From Diphasiastrum complanatum (lineage: Eukaryota > Streptophyta > Lycopodiopsida > Lycopodiales > Lycopodiaceae), in contig MU831565.1 in the NCBI GenBank assembly GCA_029204225.1, positions 62,001-126,000 on the forward strand: a DNA stretch of 64,000 nt, written 5' to 3'. The translations under genes and the position numbers were made by a program. The notes beneath the pieces are model-generated. The model searched no databases. It was not told the DNA's origin and saw only the letters and a list, made by a program, of their open reading frames with translations. Position 1 is the stretch's first letter; every line of letters starts with the position of its first letter. Below are positions 34,400 to 47,444 of this stretch, piece by piece.

Positions 34400-36802
34400 T
34401 GTGAAAAATACAGATCCTAAGTGGATCTAAACTCCAAGATCATTGGCTTGAATGCTTGCACTCCAAACTACATAAGCTAGGAATTGGCAACACATTCTAT
34501 GCTACCTAGAATGCAAAGAACTCGATCAAAAAGCATTTATCACAAATGGAAACTTCCATAAACATCAAGTGCGGTCCAAAATAGCATTATACAGTCCATA
34601 ATACATCAGCCTACCACTTTTGGAAAGCACCTAAGATCATACACAATAGCTTGAAGACAATACACACAACAATGCTCTCAATGGAGGAAGAAACAATGAC
34701 AATGATCTATTGATCTCAATGAAGCATACAAAAGGTTTCTCCAACCTGTTCTCCACGACTTCCCTACTATTTATGGATGAGGAAGATGACTCTCTCTCCT
34801 CTCTCTAGAAGGTACTTGACCCTAGATATTCCCTATATAGGAAAAATAGCTAAAAATAGCTTATATGACCAAACCTTTGTTGCTCTTGAAGTGTGAGAGG
34901 TCTCTCTTCAATTTCTGCAACTATGTCCATGAGTTCATTCAACTCAAGTAAGGACTCCATCCTCACTTTCCAAGTAGAGTAGTTTGATGAACTCAACCTT
35001 TCACTAGACTCTAGCATGATCCCACCATTGGAAGCCATGATTCTAATGTTTCTTCAACTTTTAGGTTTTGTCCTAAAGCACTTAGCACTCACTTTTCTCT
35101 CAACAAATGATAGATAAAGAGATCTATGAAGATTTAGGACCCTAAAACACTTCTATCTTGAACCTAGATGGTTTCCAAGCATAGAAAGGAAGATTGAAAC
35201 ACATGCAACACTTTGCACACACTAAGAATGGATTACAAAATCAAACCAACCTGAACACACTCTTGCTTAAGCTCTCAAACTTTCCAGCAAGTGACCAAAT
35301 CAAGTTATGGTGTGAAGAGTTACTTGCATTCTTAGAAAATACCCAAAACTAGGATGCCAAGATTACCTAGTAATGAACAAACTTGATCAACATATGATCA
35401 ACACACTAAGATATTGATTCAACCTGTAAAACCACATGTAAACCACACTTCTAAAAGTTTATAAACTCCAACAAGTGATAAATACAAGATTTAGAGGTGA
35501 ATGAATGAGCACACTTAGTGAATCACAAGACTAGCTTCACTATCTTGTCAAATCTTGGTGTTTAGATGTAGATCTAAGATCACTTCACATGAGAATGTTC
35601 CTCAACCTGTTAAGAACCTGAAAACACACTTGCATAATGGTTAACACCAAAATTTATGCCAAAATTGATGACAATCTTTACAATATGCTCTTCACAATGG
35701 AGCTTACAATATGTTCACCCAAAAAAGGGGATCTTTCATCCAAATGGGAGCTTTGCTCAGCCTTTAGGAGAATTACAACTCACTCAAAAGAGCATTTGTC
35801 ATCCACTTAAGGAGAAGTTTCATCCACTTAAGGAGAGTGTTCATCCAAGAATGGAGATTGTCAACAATAGGATTGAAAAGAACATTGTTAGTATTGAATA
35901 TGCACAAGCCTCACAATCACAAATGATTAGGTGTTATGATCTGATCCAAAATAGTTTCTTTTCAGCCTCTGATCTTCAATAGACCTGAAATATGCTTTTG
36001 ATCCACAAGTTCAACTCACAAAACAAAGGTTAGTAAGATTTGATCAACAAAGCAATGCAAAATCATGCTAGAACTTGATCAAACATCCAAATATCACCAA
36101 AAATGGAATACTTACTGTAAATAGAAGCCAACCAGCTCTGATACCATGTAAAAAATACAGATCCTAAGTGGATCTAAACTCCAAGATCATTGGCTTGAAT
36201 GCTTGCACTCCAAACTACATAAGCTAGGAATTGGCAACACACTCTATGCTACCTAGAATGCAAAGAACTTGATCAAAAAGCATTTATCACAAATGGAAAC
36301 TTCCATAAACATCAAGTGCGGCCCAAAATAGCATTATACAGTCCATAATACATCAGCCTACCACTTTTGGAAAGCACCTAAGATCATACACAATAGCTTG
36401 AAGACAATACACACAACAATGCTCTCAATGGAGGAAGAAACAATGACAATGATCTATTGATCTCAATGAAGCATACAAAAGGTTTCTCCAACCTGTTCTC
36501 CACGACTTCCCTACTATTTATGGATGAGGAAGATGACTCTCTCTCCTCTCTCTAGAAGGTACTTGACCCTAGATATTCCCTATATAGGAAAAATAGCTAA
36601 AAATGGCTTATATGACCAAAATACATCAAAATGGTCTCATTTTGAAGGGTATGAAGTTTGACACTTCATCATACTGAAAAAATACAGTAAATAAAAAACA
36701 TTGTGGCCTGGTTCACACGTGTGAAACTCCAAAACCAAAACTATTTACAATTTTAGCCAATTTAGGCCTCAAACTAGCTAGGAAATGTTGACAATTTTCA
36801 CA
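34400..36802 (-). mobile_element. Copia E5, internally deleted family C element
   Basis: The left LTR (34400 to about 34873) lacks its U3 end and runs straight into gag codon 57 or so at a CAAA microhomology. All of pol and most of gag are lost. The remaining N-terminal Gag frame is 34850-35038. The leader has a further deletion near 35648 of about 70 bases and keeps the antisense ORF. Primer site 36132-36146; right LTR 36147-36802 with the palindrome at 36712-36725. It is flanked by a 4-bp duplication CCTT. It has no enzyme genes and is a dead deletion derivative. Confidence 0.9.
35656..35982 (+). other. Antisense ORF in the E5 leader, 108 aa
   Basis: Fourth copy of the leader ORF, intact although E5 has lost almost all sense coding sequence. 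Its visible translation equals that of C1. Confidence 0.4.
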
Positions 36803-37478
36803 CCTTGACTCTAGGAGGCATGGCTAAATAGTGTCTATTAATGTTAACAATATTCTAGGCCTTTTTGCGGGACTTTTTAATGTCGTAGAGCCTAAATGTC
36901 AAGTTAGTGAATAAAGTTGAGTTTTCCTCCAATTTTGATGGTTCCCACACTTTTTTAAATTTGAATAAAAAGAGAGGCAAGACTGGACCAATAGGATTCA
37001 GAGGCCAGGGTCCTCCTCTCTATTATAAAAAGGGACCAACTCGAGTTGCTCCTCATGTTCAATTCCTCATTTCAATAAAGCAGATTGGTTCTCTTTAGAA
37101 ATGGATCGATGAATGTCCTTGCTCTTCTTCTCTTTTCCTCCATTTCTCATGCTTTCTTTGTATTTTGCTAATTGTTGGATCTGATCATTATTGGGATTGC
37201 TATTTCTTATGCTTTTTGTGAGAGAGAAAGGGAGAGAGAGAAGAGTAAGTTTCTATCATTGCTGCTGATTTAGGGTTAATGGAAGTAGGGTTAATGGATG
37301 TAGTGCTAATGTTTAGTGTTAATGGATGTTAGTGTTAGATCCTCCATTCATGTTGAAATCTAAACTATACTATCACTCTCATGGGAACAAACCTCTGTGT
37401 GACAACTAACTTCGTCTCTTTGATGCTAGATTGACTAGATCTTGGATTCAGGTTAGGTAAGGAAAGAAACCCACTACA
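36803..37478 (+). repeat. Gypsy G2 5' LTR (left end uncertain)
   Basis: A TATTATAAAAAG box at 37021 and TCAATAAAG at 37071 give a promoter and polyadenylation signal in LTR order, and the sequence ends …CCACTACA just before the primer site. The left part is disturbed by element E5 (insertion at 36802) and the inverted C1/C2 interval, so the U3 start may lie in the rearranged DNA. No 3' partner is seen. Confidence 0.55.
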
Positions 37479-37482
37479 ATTT

Positions 37483-37500
37483 TGGCGCAGTTGCCGGAGA
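37483..37500 (+). other. Gypsy G2 primer binding site
   Basis: TGGCGCAGTTGCCGGAGA resembles the TGGCGCCGTTGCCGGGGA site common in plant Athila/Tat-type gypsy elements, with a few changes that fit decay. Confidence 0.75.
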
Positions 37501-38666
37501 GCTACGCCAATTTTTCAGTTTGCAGCATCTTTGGCTGATGGTTAGCTTGCATTAGGCATCTTGTCGTGGCATGAATAGTGTTAAAACTGCATTGTAGGGA
37601 TAGTTTGGGATTGATTTTGCTAGATTTTGAGTGGATTTGCTTGTTTGAAATCTAATCTGATTATTAAATAGGAAAAACTATTCAGATCACTAATCTTAAG
37701 ATCCATTTGGATCTGAGATATCAGAGAAAATAACAAAAATCGGTCAAATTTGTCAAATTTGATCAAAAAGAGGCAAAAAGCGTCATCAGAGCCCAAAACT
37801 TTTTACCCTCTTTCAGGAAACCTTCACCGAGTTGCAGACACCTTCGGTTTTGTTTACAAAACCTTCAGTTTGAAGGGCAAAGATTAATTCTTAGCAAATT
37901 TCCAGAAACATCAGAAAAACCACCAAAAAACACCAAAAATTATCAAAATCTTAAAAAAATACAGAAAAAGAACCTTTGCCCAGTTCATTGTGCTTAGATG
38001 TGATTCAGATCTATCCACTGCCAGGTTGGCGAAGAATAATATCAAAAATAGAAAGATTTTCAGAGCATCAGTTGTCATATTGTCATATTTTTGTCAAAAA
38101 AGTCACTTTTTTGCAAAATTACCAGTATTACTCTTGATCCTTCGCCAGAACCTTCGCCGAGTTTTCAGAACATTCTATTTATATAAAAGTACTATTTTTG
38201 AGTTCGGCAAAGATTTATCTTGATCAGATCACAAAAAATCTTGATTTTTACCCTCGCTAGATCACAAAAACTGTATTTTCTTGTGTCAGAAACCTTCGTC
38301 TGGTTGTCCATAGTTTTATTTGTGTCAGATCTTCCATCTGAGAAATTGCCAAAAAAGTGTTCAGAGAGTTTTTTTTTTTTTCCAAAATAGCATTGTTGAA
38401 CCTTCGCCTAGATAATCTTCGTCAGTCCTATTTTTAGTTTTTGATTTTCTAGATCAAGTCTCTGTCAAAACTTGGATCAGATTTGATATATTCTGAATTG
38501 GACTCTGAGAGATTTATCATTTTTGAGAAGTATTGATTGATCGAATTTTGGGACGTTTTTCATCATATAGAATCAGATTCTTGAAAAGTGGAATAGAGCT
38601 AGCAGATCTAATCTGAGATAGTTTTTGAAAAAATCTATATCCAATCACATTATCAATTTGATCTAA
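37501..38666 (+). other. Gypsy G2 leader with repeated AACCTTCGCCGAG words
   Basis: No long coding frame. Variants of AACCTTCGCCGAG occur near 37816, 37969, 38141, 38152, 38288 and 38398. Similar words reappear in the noncoding stretch after integrase (50888-51215). Confidence 0.6.
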
Positions 38667-41294
38667 ATGGTTGCCCGTGGAGCTGCTCCACAGGAGGTCA
38701 ATCTAATTATTGTTAGAAGAGCACACCGATTGGATCTACCCAAATATAATGGATTAACCGATCCAGTATGATTTCTTCAGATCTATGTTGAATCCTGTGA
38801 GGTCTATGGTGAGATTTATCCTCAAGATAAAGTTACGGTGTTTCCTATGGCCTTAACAAGCGTAGCACAAGATTGGTACTATAACCAAGATGAAACTGAG
38901 CGTACAGATTGGGAGGCTGTTAAACGAGCCCTTATCACACGATTCAAACTGCGAAAGTTTATGGAAGACCCTTTCCTACTTTTAAGTAAAATTAAAATGG
39001 AAAAACGAGAAATGGTTTGAGATTACATCGAAAGAGTGAAACGTCTTAGATCTGAATGTGAGCCTGAGCTGATTAATGAAAATGCCATGATTATGTGGTT
39101 TTTGTCAGGTCTACCTAGACGATCAGTCGTGAACTGAAACGCCATAATGAGTACGCACTTTTGCAAAATGCGATGGACGATGCAATTCGGGAGGAGGATG
39201 AAGATTCAGATGATGATCCAAATGTCAGTATATTGCCTTATATAGCAGGGCAAACTACTACGACATCCACCACTATTGCATCAACGAATGCCAATGCTAC
39301 TATAGAAATAATGCTCAATGAGCTCAAAAAACTTGGAAAGACCCAGCAAAAACAGATGGAAAAGTTGTAGTTGCAATTTGATGAGAAGATCAAAGCATTG
39401 GAAAATTTTCACGGAGAAGCAAACAAGGAACCTGAGAAGTTTGCAAAGACTTTTCCTACCAAGGAAAATGTCTGGTGTTCTATTTGTACAGGAAATCACA
39501 CAGTGAACGAGTGTCCTCAATTGAAAAAACGAATGGAAATCAGTGTTTGCCATCTATGTAGTTCACCTGACCATGAGACTGCCTTTTGCAACTTCAACCC
39601 TTGGATGATTCAGCAATGGTATGTCCAGATGGGATATCGAGATCTACAGTATGGAGTCAATCCAACAGCAAGACTACGACAATCTACTCTTGGATGCCCG
39701 GAGCGTCTAGCCTTGCCTGTCCCACCAAAGCACTCCGCTCCTCCTGCCAATTTGATGGAACCAGAACCTTACGGAGGTGTCGAGCAATGGAGCTATGGTA
39801 ATGATCAGAAAGGTGGATTCTCAAAACAGTATGCCATTTATGCTGCCGCTCAACAACAAGCCTCGAGAAATTGGGCCAGAGCACCACTTGGATGCTTTGC
39901 ATGTGGAGAAAATCACAGAGTTGCCGAATGCCCAAATAAAGAAAACTTTATACCATTCTGTCGTGACTATGGATATGGGCATTGCTATAAAGACTATCCA
40001 GCAAGACCGAAGCCACCACCAGCTACAGCACTTGTAAATTTGATAACAATCAAGCAAGGATCGGTAGCTCATAATAAACCAAGTGCACCCTTGATGGTGG
40101 TCACCAAAGCACAAAAGCAAAAAGAGCCAGTAGTGGATTCAGTACCTGCTGATTTTATACCATTGAACGATACACCAACAACATCGGAAGTTTATCCACA
40201 TCTTAATGCAGAAAAACGAAGATATTAGTATATGAGACGGTGGATTAAGCATCTGCAAGAAGAAGAGGAACTTGAAGCTGCTAAAGTAACAGCTGAAGTT
40301 TAGTCTTCACCATTACAGCCTCCAAAAAATTTACGTACGGATATGAATGATCAATTACATCATCACGAAGAACCATTCAAGATGACGAAATCGGAAGCAC
40401 CGCATACAGAATTACTCATGAATATTTTGTCTAGCAAGATCAATATTTCATTGGGAGAGCTCCTAAAGTTGGTGCCAAAAGCAAAAGAAGTCTTAGCGCA
40501 AAAGTTAGCTCAGGAAGAATCAGAAGACCATCAGGAGCCACTCTTTTGTGTTGGATTTGAAGAATCTAACGATGTACTACATGTTGGAGTAGCTTGGGAA
40601 AGTGAACAAAAGAATATCACTCTACCAATACAACATAGACAATTTTCTAAAGAAGCAACCGTGATAGACGACAGTTCAGGAGTTAACTTGATTTCTACAA
40701 AGCTATGTACAAAATGGGACCTTACAAAGATTAAGCCTGCTACTTTTTCTATTAAGCTAGTTGATCAAACCGGTTCTTCCATGAGGAATGGTGGAAGATA
40801 TACCTGTCAGGATTGCAGGAGTACAGTTCGTCATTACTTTCGTCGTGATGGACTTACCAGAAGCACCAAATGTCTACTGAGTTCTCTTAGGACGTCCATG
40901 GTTACGAGTTGCGCAAGTAATTTATAACTGGGGTACCGGCAAAATCACTTTTTAAAATCGTGAACGTGCAGTTAAAATTGATCCTACGACTTGGACTATC
41001 AAGCCAGTGGTTCAAAAAGCGGATGACGATTCATCAACAACGGATCACACTTGTGATCGACCAGAGAAACAATTGGGAGTTCACTACGATTCTCAAACGG
41101 ATACTGTCAATTGGAATGAAGCTCTTGCAACAATTGATTGTACAGCAGGATATATGTGTCAACAAGATATTCAATCAGAGATGAGCGAGATTTCCTTGTT
41201 AGATCGAACTTTGGATACGCCAATCGCGTTTCCACTAAATGTGCTGAATGTAGCCTAGATATCAACGGAACCTATACTAGATCCAATTGAGGAT
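38667..41294 (+). pseudogene. Gypsy G2 gag and protease
   Basis: Starts ATG at 38667 (MVARGAAPQEVNLIIVRRAHRLD). The capsid part includes ALTSVAQDWYYNQ and DYIERVKRLRSE, typical of gypsy Gag. Four Cys-His clusters follow: CSICTGNHTVNEC, CHLCSSPDHETAFC, CFACGENHRVAEC and a decayed fourth (CRDYGYGH). A protease-like stretch near 40660 reads IDDSSGVNLIS, and LLGRPWLR follows in a shifted frame near 40885. In-frame stops and shifts (TGA near 38768 and 39018, a gap near 39135, TAG near 39367) inactivate it. Several stops are C-to-T type and some are shared with G1. Copia D interrupts it at 41294. Confidence 0.9.
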
Positions 41295-41976
41295 TGTAAA
41301 AATTACAGCAAATAAGCATCCTAAAACACTTGAAATGATGAGGGAAACAATAGATTATTATTTCATAAGATTAGCACAAGTTGAACCATCAAAATCCATC
41401 AAAAATCTATGTTTGAACCTCACTAAATGGCCCAAATCCTTGAAGAAGGCTTCACACGTGTGAAAGAACAGCCTCCCACAGTCTGAGTACTGTACACTAG
41501 ACCTACATTCAATTCTATAATCTTTAGTAATCACAAGTACTCAAACAATTATGAACATAGAGAGCAATTGCACCATTATGAGAGAAAAAACATGAAATTG
41601 CTTGATTGATTTTGGTGAGATATCATCACCTATATATACATGATCCATCACGGTTTTGGGCAGGTATGAGTAGCCCTAAACCTATCCCTAATGCTAATTT
41701 TGGTGGATCTTTCATCCCTACCAAGTTAGGGTTGGAATCTTGGAGATCCCTCAACAATGCAAAAACTACCAAAAATAGCTCCTATTTTTTCTCCCTTGTA
41801 TCTAAGCATAATTTGGACTCATTCCAAAGGTTCTAACACTTAGGTCTACTTGAGAAAATCCTTATGAATGGAATCCTATGCTATTTGGCACGTGTGACAA
41901 GCCACATCATGACCATCTAACTATTTACAAGTCATATGACCAAAACTAGTCAAGCTAGAATTGTGAATTTTTAACA
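41295..41976 (-). repeat. D 3' LTR
   Basis: Plus-strand ends TGTAAAAATTAC… and …TTTTTAACA, with the palindrome TTCACACGTGTGAA at 41451-41464. The polypurine tract (minus strand AAGTGAGGAGGAG) abuts it at 41977-41989. Confidence 0.95.
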
Positions 41977-41990
41977 CTCCTCCTCACTTT

Positions 41991-44900
41991 CTAGCTTGGT
42001 TCAATCATTGCTTTACTAATCACTCCAAGTGATGATATGAACTTCATAAAAGGTGTCTTTTGAAGTGGTTTAGTAAGTAGATCAGCTACACATTCATTGC
42101 TTGGAACATGCTCCAAAGCAATCTCCTTGGCTTGCACCATTTCTCTCACAAAGTGATGGCATATCTCAATGTGCTTAGATCTTGCATGGAAGATTGGGTT
42201 AGATGCAAGGTGTTGGGCTGATATATTGTCATTGTAGATGATTGGTGCCTCCTCTGAATCCATGATCTTTAGTTCCACCAATAATCTCTTGATCCAAAGT
42301 ACCTACTTTGTAGTGGTTGTCAAAGGTTTGTACTCGGCCTCGGTTGAAGATAGAGATATAGTTTCTTGCTTTTTTGAAAGCCATGAAACCACACCTTCTC
42401 CTATGAAAGTTGAATAGGCACTTGTTGATTTCCTATCCCTCTTGTCCCCTGCAAAATCTGAATCACTAAATGCATGATGGCTAATCACATCTCCTCTATA
42501 TAGAATCCCAAAATCCAATGTACCCGAGATGTATCTTAGAATCCTCTTAGCCTTTTTCCAATGGATATTCAATGGCTTTTGCATGGATTGGCTCAACCTA
42601 CATACACTAAAGCTAAGATCTGGTCTAGTTATAGTGATCCACATTAAGGAACCTATAAGTTGCCTAAACAAAGTGATGTCCATGAAGGATCTTTCATCAT
42701 CTTCATTTGGCACTTTTACATCTTGCTCCATTGGTGTGTCAACACTTTTGCATACTTCCATCTTAAACTTCTTCAAAAGACTTTGAGCATAGTTTACTTG
42801 ACTTATAAAGATAAAATCAGACCCTCTAAGTACTTCTATGCCTAAGATGAAGTGAAGACACCCTAGATCTACCATCTTGAACTCTAAGGATAGATCTATC
42901 TTGATTTTTTCAATACCATCAATACTATTTCCACTAATGATGATGTCATCTACATAAATGAGTAAAAGTACAATACCAACATCATCAAACTTAATGTACA
43001 GAGTGGGATCATATTCACTTTGAACAAAAGAAAGTGAAATAAGATAGCAATGTAGTCTTGAATTCCAAGATCTCGAGGCTTGCTTCAAGCCATAGATGCT
43101 TCTTTGGAGATGGCATACTTTGTTCTCCATTCCATGCTTGATGAACCCTTGTGGCTGCTCCATATAGATATCCTCTTCCAAAAAACCATTCAAGAAAGCA
43201 TTAGAGACATCCATTTGACATAGAATCCATCCAAATGTGATGCAAGTGCAATGATTAGTCTTATTGTGACCATCTTGGCCACGGGTGCAAAAGTTTTCTC
43301 ATAGTCTATCCCTCTCTCTTGAGCATAACCTTTTGCAACTAATCTTGCTTTATGTTTGTTAACACTCCCATTTGCATTCAACTTAAGCTTGAAGACCCAC
43401 TTGCATCCTATTACATTCCTTTGAGGTCTCTCAACAAGCAACCAAGTTTCATTCTCAATCAAGGCTTCATACTCATCCAACATAGCTTTATACCATTCTT
43501 TGGAGTTCAATGCATCTTCAACATTAGACGGTTCTTCAAAACTAGATAAAGCATAAGAAGTGGATGAGATACCCTCAACTTGCTGTCCTTTGCCTTGATA
43601 TGTGAGCCTTGATGGCTCCACTTTTGCCCTTGAAGATCTCCTTGGTGTGATAGGTGGGTTTGGTGCTTGCTCCTCCATGAGCTCCTCCTCAAAACCAAGA
43701 TCTTGCTCCTCGACCATCTTCTTCTTGATTGTTGGAGCACTTGAGCCTTCTTCAAGCATATGCATATGATGTTCATCAAAGATGACATCCCTTGAAACAA
43801 CAAATTTGTTCAAGGATGGGAAATAGACTTTGTAGCCCTTGCTTGAGCTTGCATATCCAAGCATGATCCCTCTTGTGGAAGATGGATCCTCCTTGGGTCT
43901 TGTTTCCAATGGCACATGCACATAACATATACACCCAAAAACTTTCAAGTGATTAAGATTGGGTTTCTTTCCATACAACATCTCATAAGGAGTTTTGCCT
44001 TCAATGGCTTTGCAAGACACCCTATTCATCAAGTAGTTTGCACATACAAGAGACTCACCCCAAAAGGATTTGGGCAAACAAGCATCTAATCTTAAAGCCT
44101 TAGAACATTCACATAATGTTCTATTCCTTCTTTCAGAAACTCCATTTTGTTGAGGAGTGTAAGGACAAGAAGTCTCTTTCTTGATCCCTTCCTCCTCACA
44201 AAAGGCCTTGAACTCATTGGAGATGAATTCTCCACTATTGTCACTTCTAAGAATCTTGATGCTATGATTATGATGCTTTTCCACAAACAGCTTGAACTTT
44301 ACAAAAGTATCAAATACTTGAGACTTGAAGGAAAGTAAGAACACCCAACAATATCTTGATTAGTCATCAATGAAGGTTAAAAACATGGATGAACCTCCAT
44401 TAGATTTGGTGCTAGCAATGTGCACATCCGAGTGTATGAGTTCAAGAGGATGAGATGACTTTGTGATGGAGTTAGGAAACACCTTCTTATGTGCCTTGGA
44501 TAAGGCACAAGCTTCACAAACCTTGTCTTCCTTCCCAATAGACCTTGGTAGGCCTAAAGCATACTCCTCCTTGATCATAGCCTCCATGGAACCCGAGTTG
44601 ACATGTCCAAGTCTTTTGTGCCATAAAGTAAAGGTAGATATCTTGCTCTTCTCGGCCAACATGACAACATTAGTATCCACAAATGCATCCAACTTATAAA
44701 GTTTGCCAAGTCTAGTGCCCTTAGCCACTGTCTTACCCTTCTTCTTGATGAAACATTCATTTGAAGCAAAGTCAACATTGAAACCATTGTCTACCATTTG
44801 GCCAACACTTAGTAGATTCTTTGTTATTGTAGGAATGTACAAAACACCTTCTATGTTGATCTTTTTGGAAGATCCTAAGCAAAGGAAAATGCTACCAACC

Positions 44901-45958
44901 CCTTCAATCTTACAAGCTTCATCATTTGATGTATAGATAGACTTTATAGGTCCATCATAAAATAAGAGAGAAGAGAAAAACTCCCTTTTACTAGTCATGT
45001 GTGAACTAGCACCCGAGTCAATCCACCAAGGATCTTCTCCTTTGAAGCTTGTTGAAGAAAATATGGACATCATGAGAGAGTCCTCATGTGAACCCTCCTC
45101 CTCCTCCTCTTTGCTCATGTTGGCTTGGCTTTGATCTTGCTTCCTCTTGAAGCATTCCGAGGCATAATGCCCCATCTTGCTACAATAGTAGCACTTCACC
45201 TTTGATTTGTCCTTCTTGACTTTGGTGGTTGATGGAGATGCCTTTGGGGGTCCTTCTTGATCTTGAAGCTTTGTAGACTTCTTGAATGTTGATCCTTTGC
45301 CTTTGGACTTGCCTTTGCCTTTGGTCAAGAGAGCTTGGTCATCTCCACCTTGGATGGAAAGCCTATCCATCCTCTCTTGCATTTGGCTCCTTCTTGATTC
45401 CTCGGCCATGAGTGTGCCTTGGAGTTCTTCAAGTATGGGTAGCTTATCCATAATTGCATATCCCTAAACCAAATTGTCAAATTCAAAGCTTAGTCCATTC
45501 AATATGAGTTGAACAAGCTCTTCATCCTTGATAGGGTTACCTATAAAGGCTAGCTCTTTGTTCAATTCCTTTACTCTTAGGACAAAAGTATGTGCACTCT
45601 CTCCTTTCTTTTGATAGCTTCTATAGATTTGATTCTTCAAAGCTAACATTCTAGTTTGGTTCTTGGATTTATAGACCTTTTTCAAAGTCTCCCAATCATC
45701 TTGAGCTGAAGTGCAATCTCCTACCTCTCTTAAGAGTTCATTTGCAACATTCATTTTTATGCAATGTAGTGCAACATTGCACCTCTTGATGTATTTGGCT
45801 TTTTCTTGAGGATGAATAGGTTCACCCTCCTTACCATTTACAATTTTCATCAGATCTTGCATGATCATGATAGATTCCATTCTAACTTTCCATATGGAAT
45901 AGTTAGTTTTGTTGAGCCTTTCATTAGTATCCAAAAGATATGCATTTATAGATGCCAT
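41991..45958 (-). pseudogene. D gag-pol (copia) with a few stops and one frameshift
   Basis: Gag starts at ATG 45958 (MASINAYLLDTNERLNKTNY). A TAG near 45467 splits Gag, and reading continues through the zinc knuckle CYYCSKMGHYASEC, protease WWIDSGASSHM and integrase (GHVNSGSME) to FIDD, where a TAA near 44359 stands for the expected Tyr codon. The next frame (43190-44344) holds the DNSGEF and NGVSERRNR integrase residues and the start of RT. A shift near 43210 leads into 42303-43214 with YVDDIIISG and SDSDFAGDK. A TAG near 42300 precedes the RNase H end (41991-42281, DNISAQ … ADLLTKPL). All domains are present, so the element was autonomous before these lesions. Confidence 0.95.
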
Positions 45959-46754
45959 CTAGTCTCCTAATCAAGGACTTGACACAAATGAAGGTTACTT
46001 CTATTGATTTGATTGAAGGTCTAGCTTATCCCACTTCTTAGGGACCTGAAAAGATCAGTAATAGACTTCCTATAAAGATCTAAGAATGATCTCTAACAAA
46101 ATCAAATCATAGAATACTAGAAACAATGCACTTGCTTGATTGAAGTAGACAATACTAGTAGAGTTGCCCCTCTTTCTATAAAGAACATTAAAGCTTCCAA
46201 ATGATCTGATCAAGAGTGAATTTCAGCAACCTAATATACTTCCAAAATCACTTGTAAAAGATCTAAATGGAACTTAATGAGGATGCAACACCATCTACTA
46301 TCCAATCACAAGCAAAAAATGATCAAAATTGATGAAAAATTGATCTAATTTAGTGCATAAGTCAAGCAATGGTTGGACTGAACCTAAATCACTTTAGGAG
46401 GTGTCTACTACACCTTAGAACAGCCTTGAAGAGTCCCCAAAACTCTGATCTTGCCTCTCCTTGAATGCTAGAAAGCCTCCTCTATGAAATCACCTCCAAA
46501 ACTTGCTTAGAAATCAATGCTTGGAGCAAGCAAAACTTGCTATCTTGGTAATGTGAATTGAATTCAACTTTGCCTCTGGTTTTAGACACCTAAACACCTT
46601 CAAATGAAGTCACATAACACCAATCTCCAATGTATTTGACTCACTTTGAGTTCTAGAATCAATACTAGATGCTAAGATCCAATCTACACAAGATTTAGAT
46701 CAAAAATTGTGATCAAATTGAATGAAAACCAAGGATTTAGCTCATTTCAGCCTT

Positions 46755-47444
46755 TAGGCTCTGATACCATGTAAAAATTACAGCAAATAAGGATCCTAAA
46801 ACACTTGAAATGATGAGGGAAACAATAGATTATGATTTCATATGATTAGCACAAGTTGAACCATCAAAATCCATCAAAAATCTATGCTTGAACCTCACTA
46901 AATGGCCCAAATCCTTGAAGAAGGCTTCACACGTGTGAAAGTACGGCCTCCCACAGTCTGAGTACTGTACACCAGACCTACATTCAATCCTATAATCATT
47001 AGTAATCACAAGTACTCAAACAATTATGAACATAGAGAGCAATTGCACCATTATGAGAGAAAAAACATGAAATTGCTTGATTGATTTTGGTGAGATATCA
47101 TCACCTATATATACATGACCCATCACGGTTTTGGGCAGGTATGAGTAGCCCTAAACCTATCCCTAATGCTAATTTTGGTGGATCTTTCAACCCTACCAAG
47201 GTAGGGTTTGAATCTTGGAGATCCCTCAACAATGCAAAAACTACCAAAAATAGCTCCTATTTTTTCTCCCTTGTATCTAAGCATAATTTGGACTCATTAC
47301 AAAGGTTCTAACACTTAGGTCTACTTGAGAACATCCTTATGAATGGAATCCTATGCTATTTGGCACGTGTGACAAGCCACATCATGACCATCTAACTATT
47401 TACAAGTCATATGACCAAAACTAGTCAAGCTAGAATTGTGAATT
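46755..47444 (-). repeat. D primer site and 5' LTR (right end clipped)
   Basis: The primer site on the minus strand is TGGTATCAGAGCC at the left edge of this stretch. The LTR starts at 46770 and ends …TTGTGAATT at 47444, lacking the final bases present in the 3' LTR. Palindrome at 46926-46939. Confidence 0.9.

Larger units (their letters stand above)
41295..47444 (-). mobile_element. Copia D on the minus strand, inserted in gypsy G2
   Basis: LTRs 41295-41976 (682 bp) and 46770-47444 (675 bp, last bases missing), polypurine tract, primer site, gag-pol. Compared with the empty site in G1 (7767-7830), about 52 bases of gypsy sequence and about 7 bases of LTR end are missing at the right border, so the target duplication is lost. 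Of intermediate age: few stops in pol, but clearly more than C1. Confidence 0.95.
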
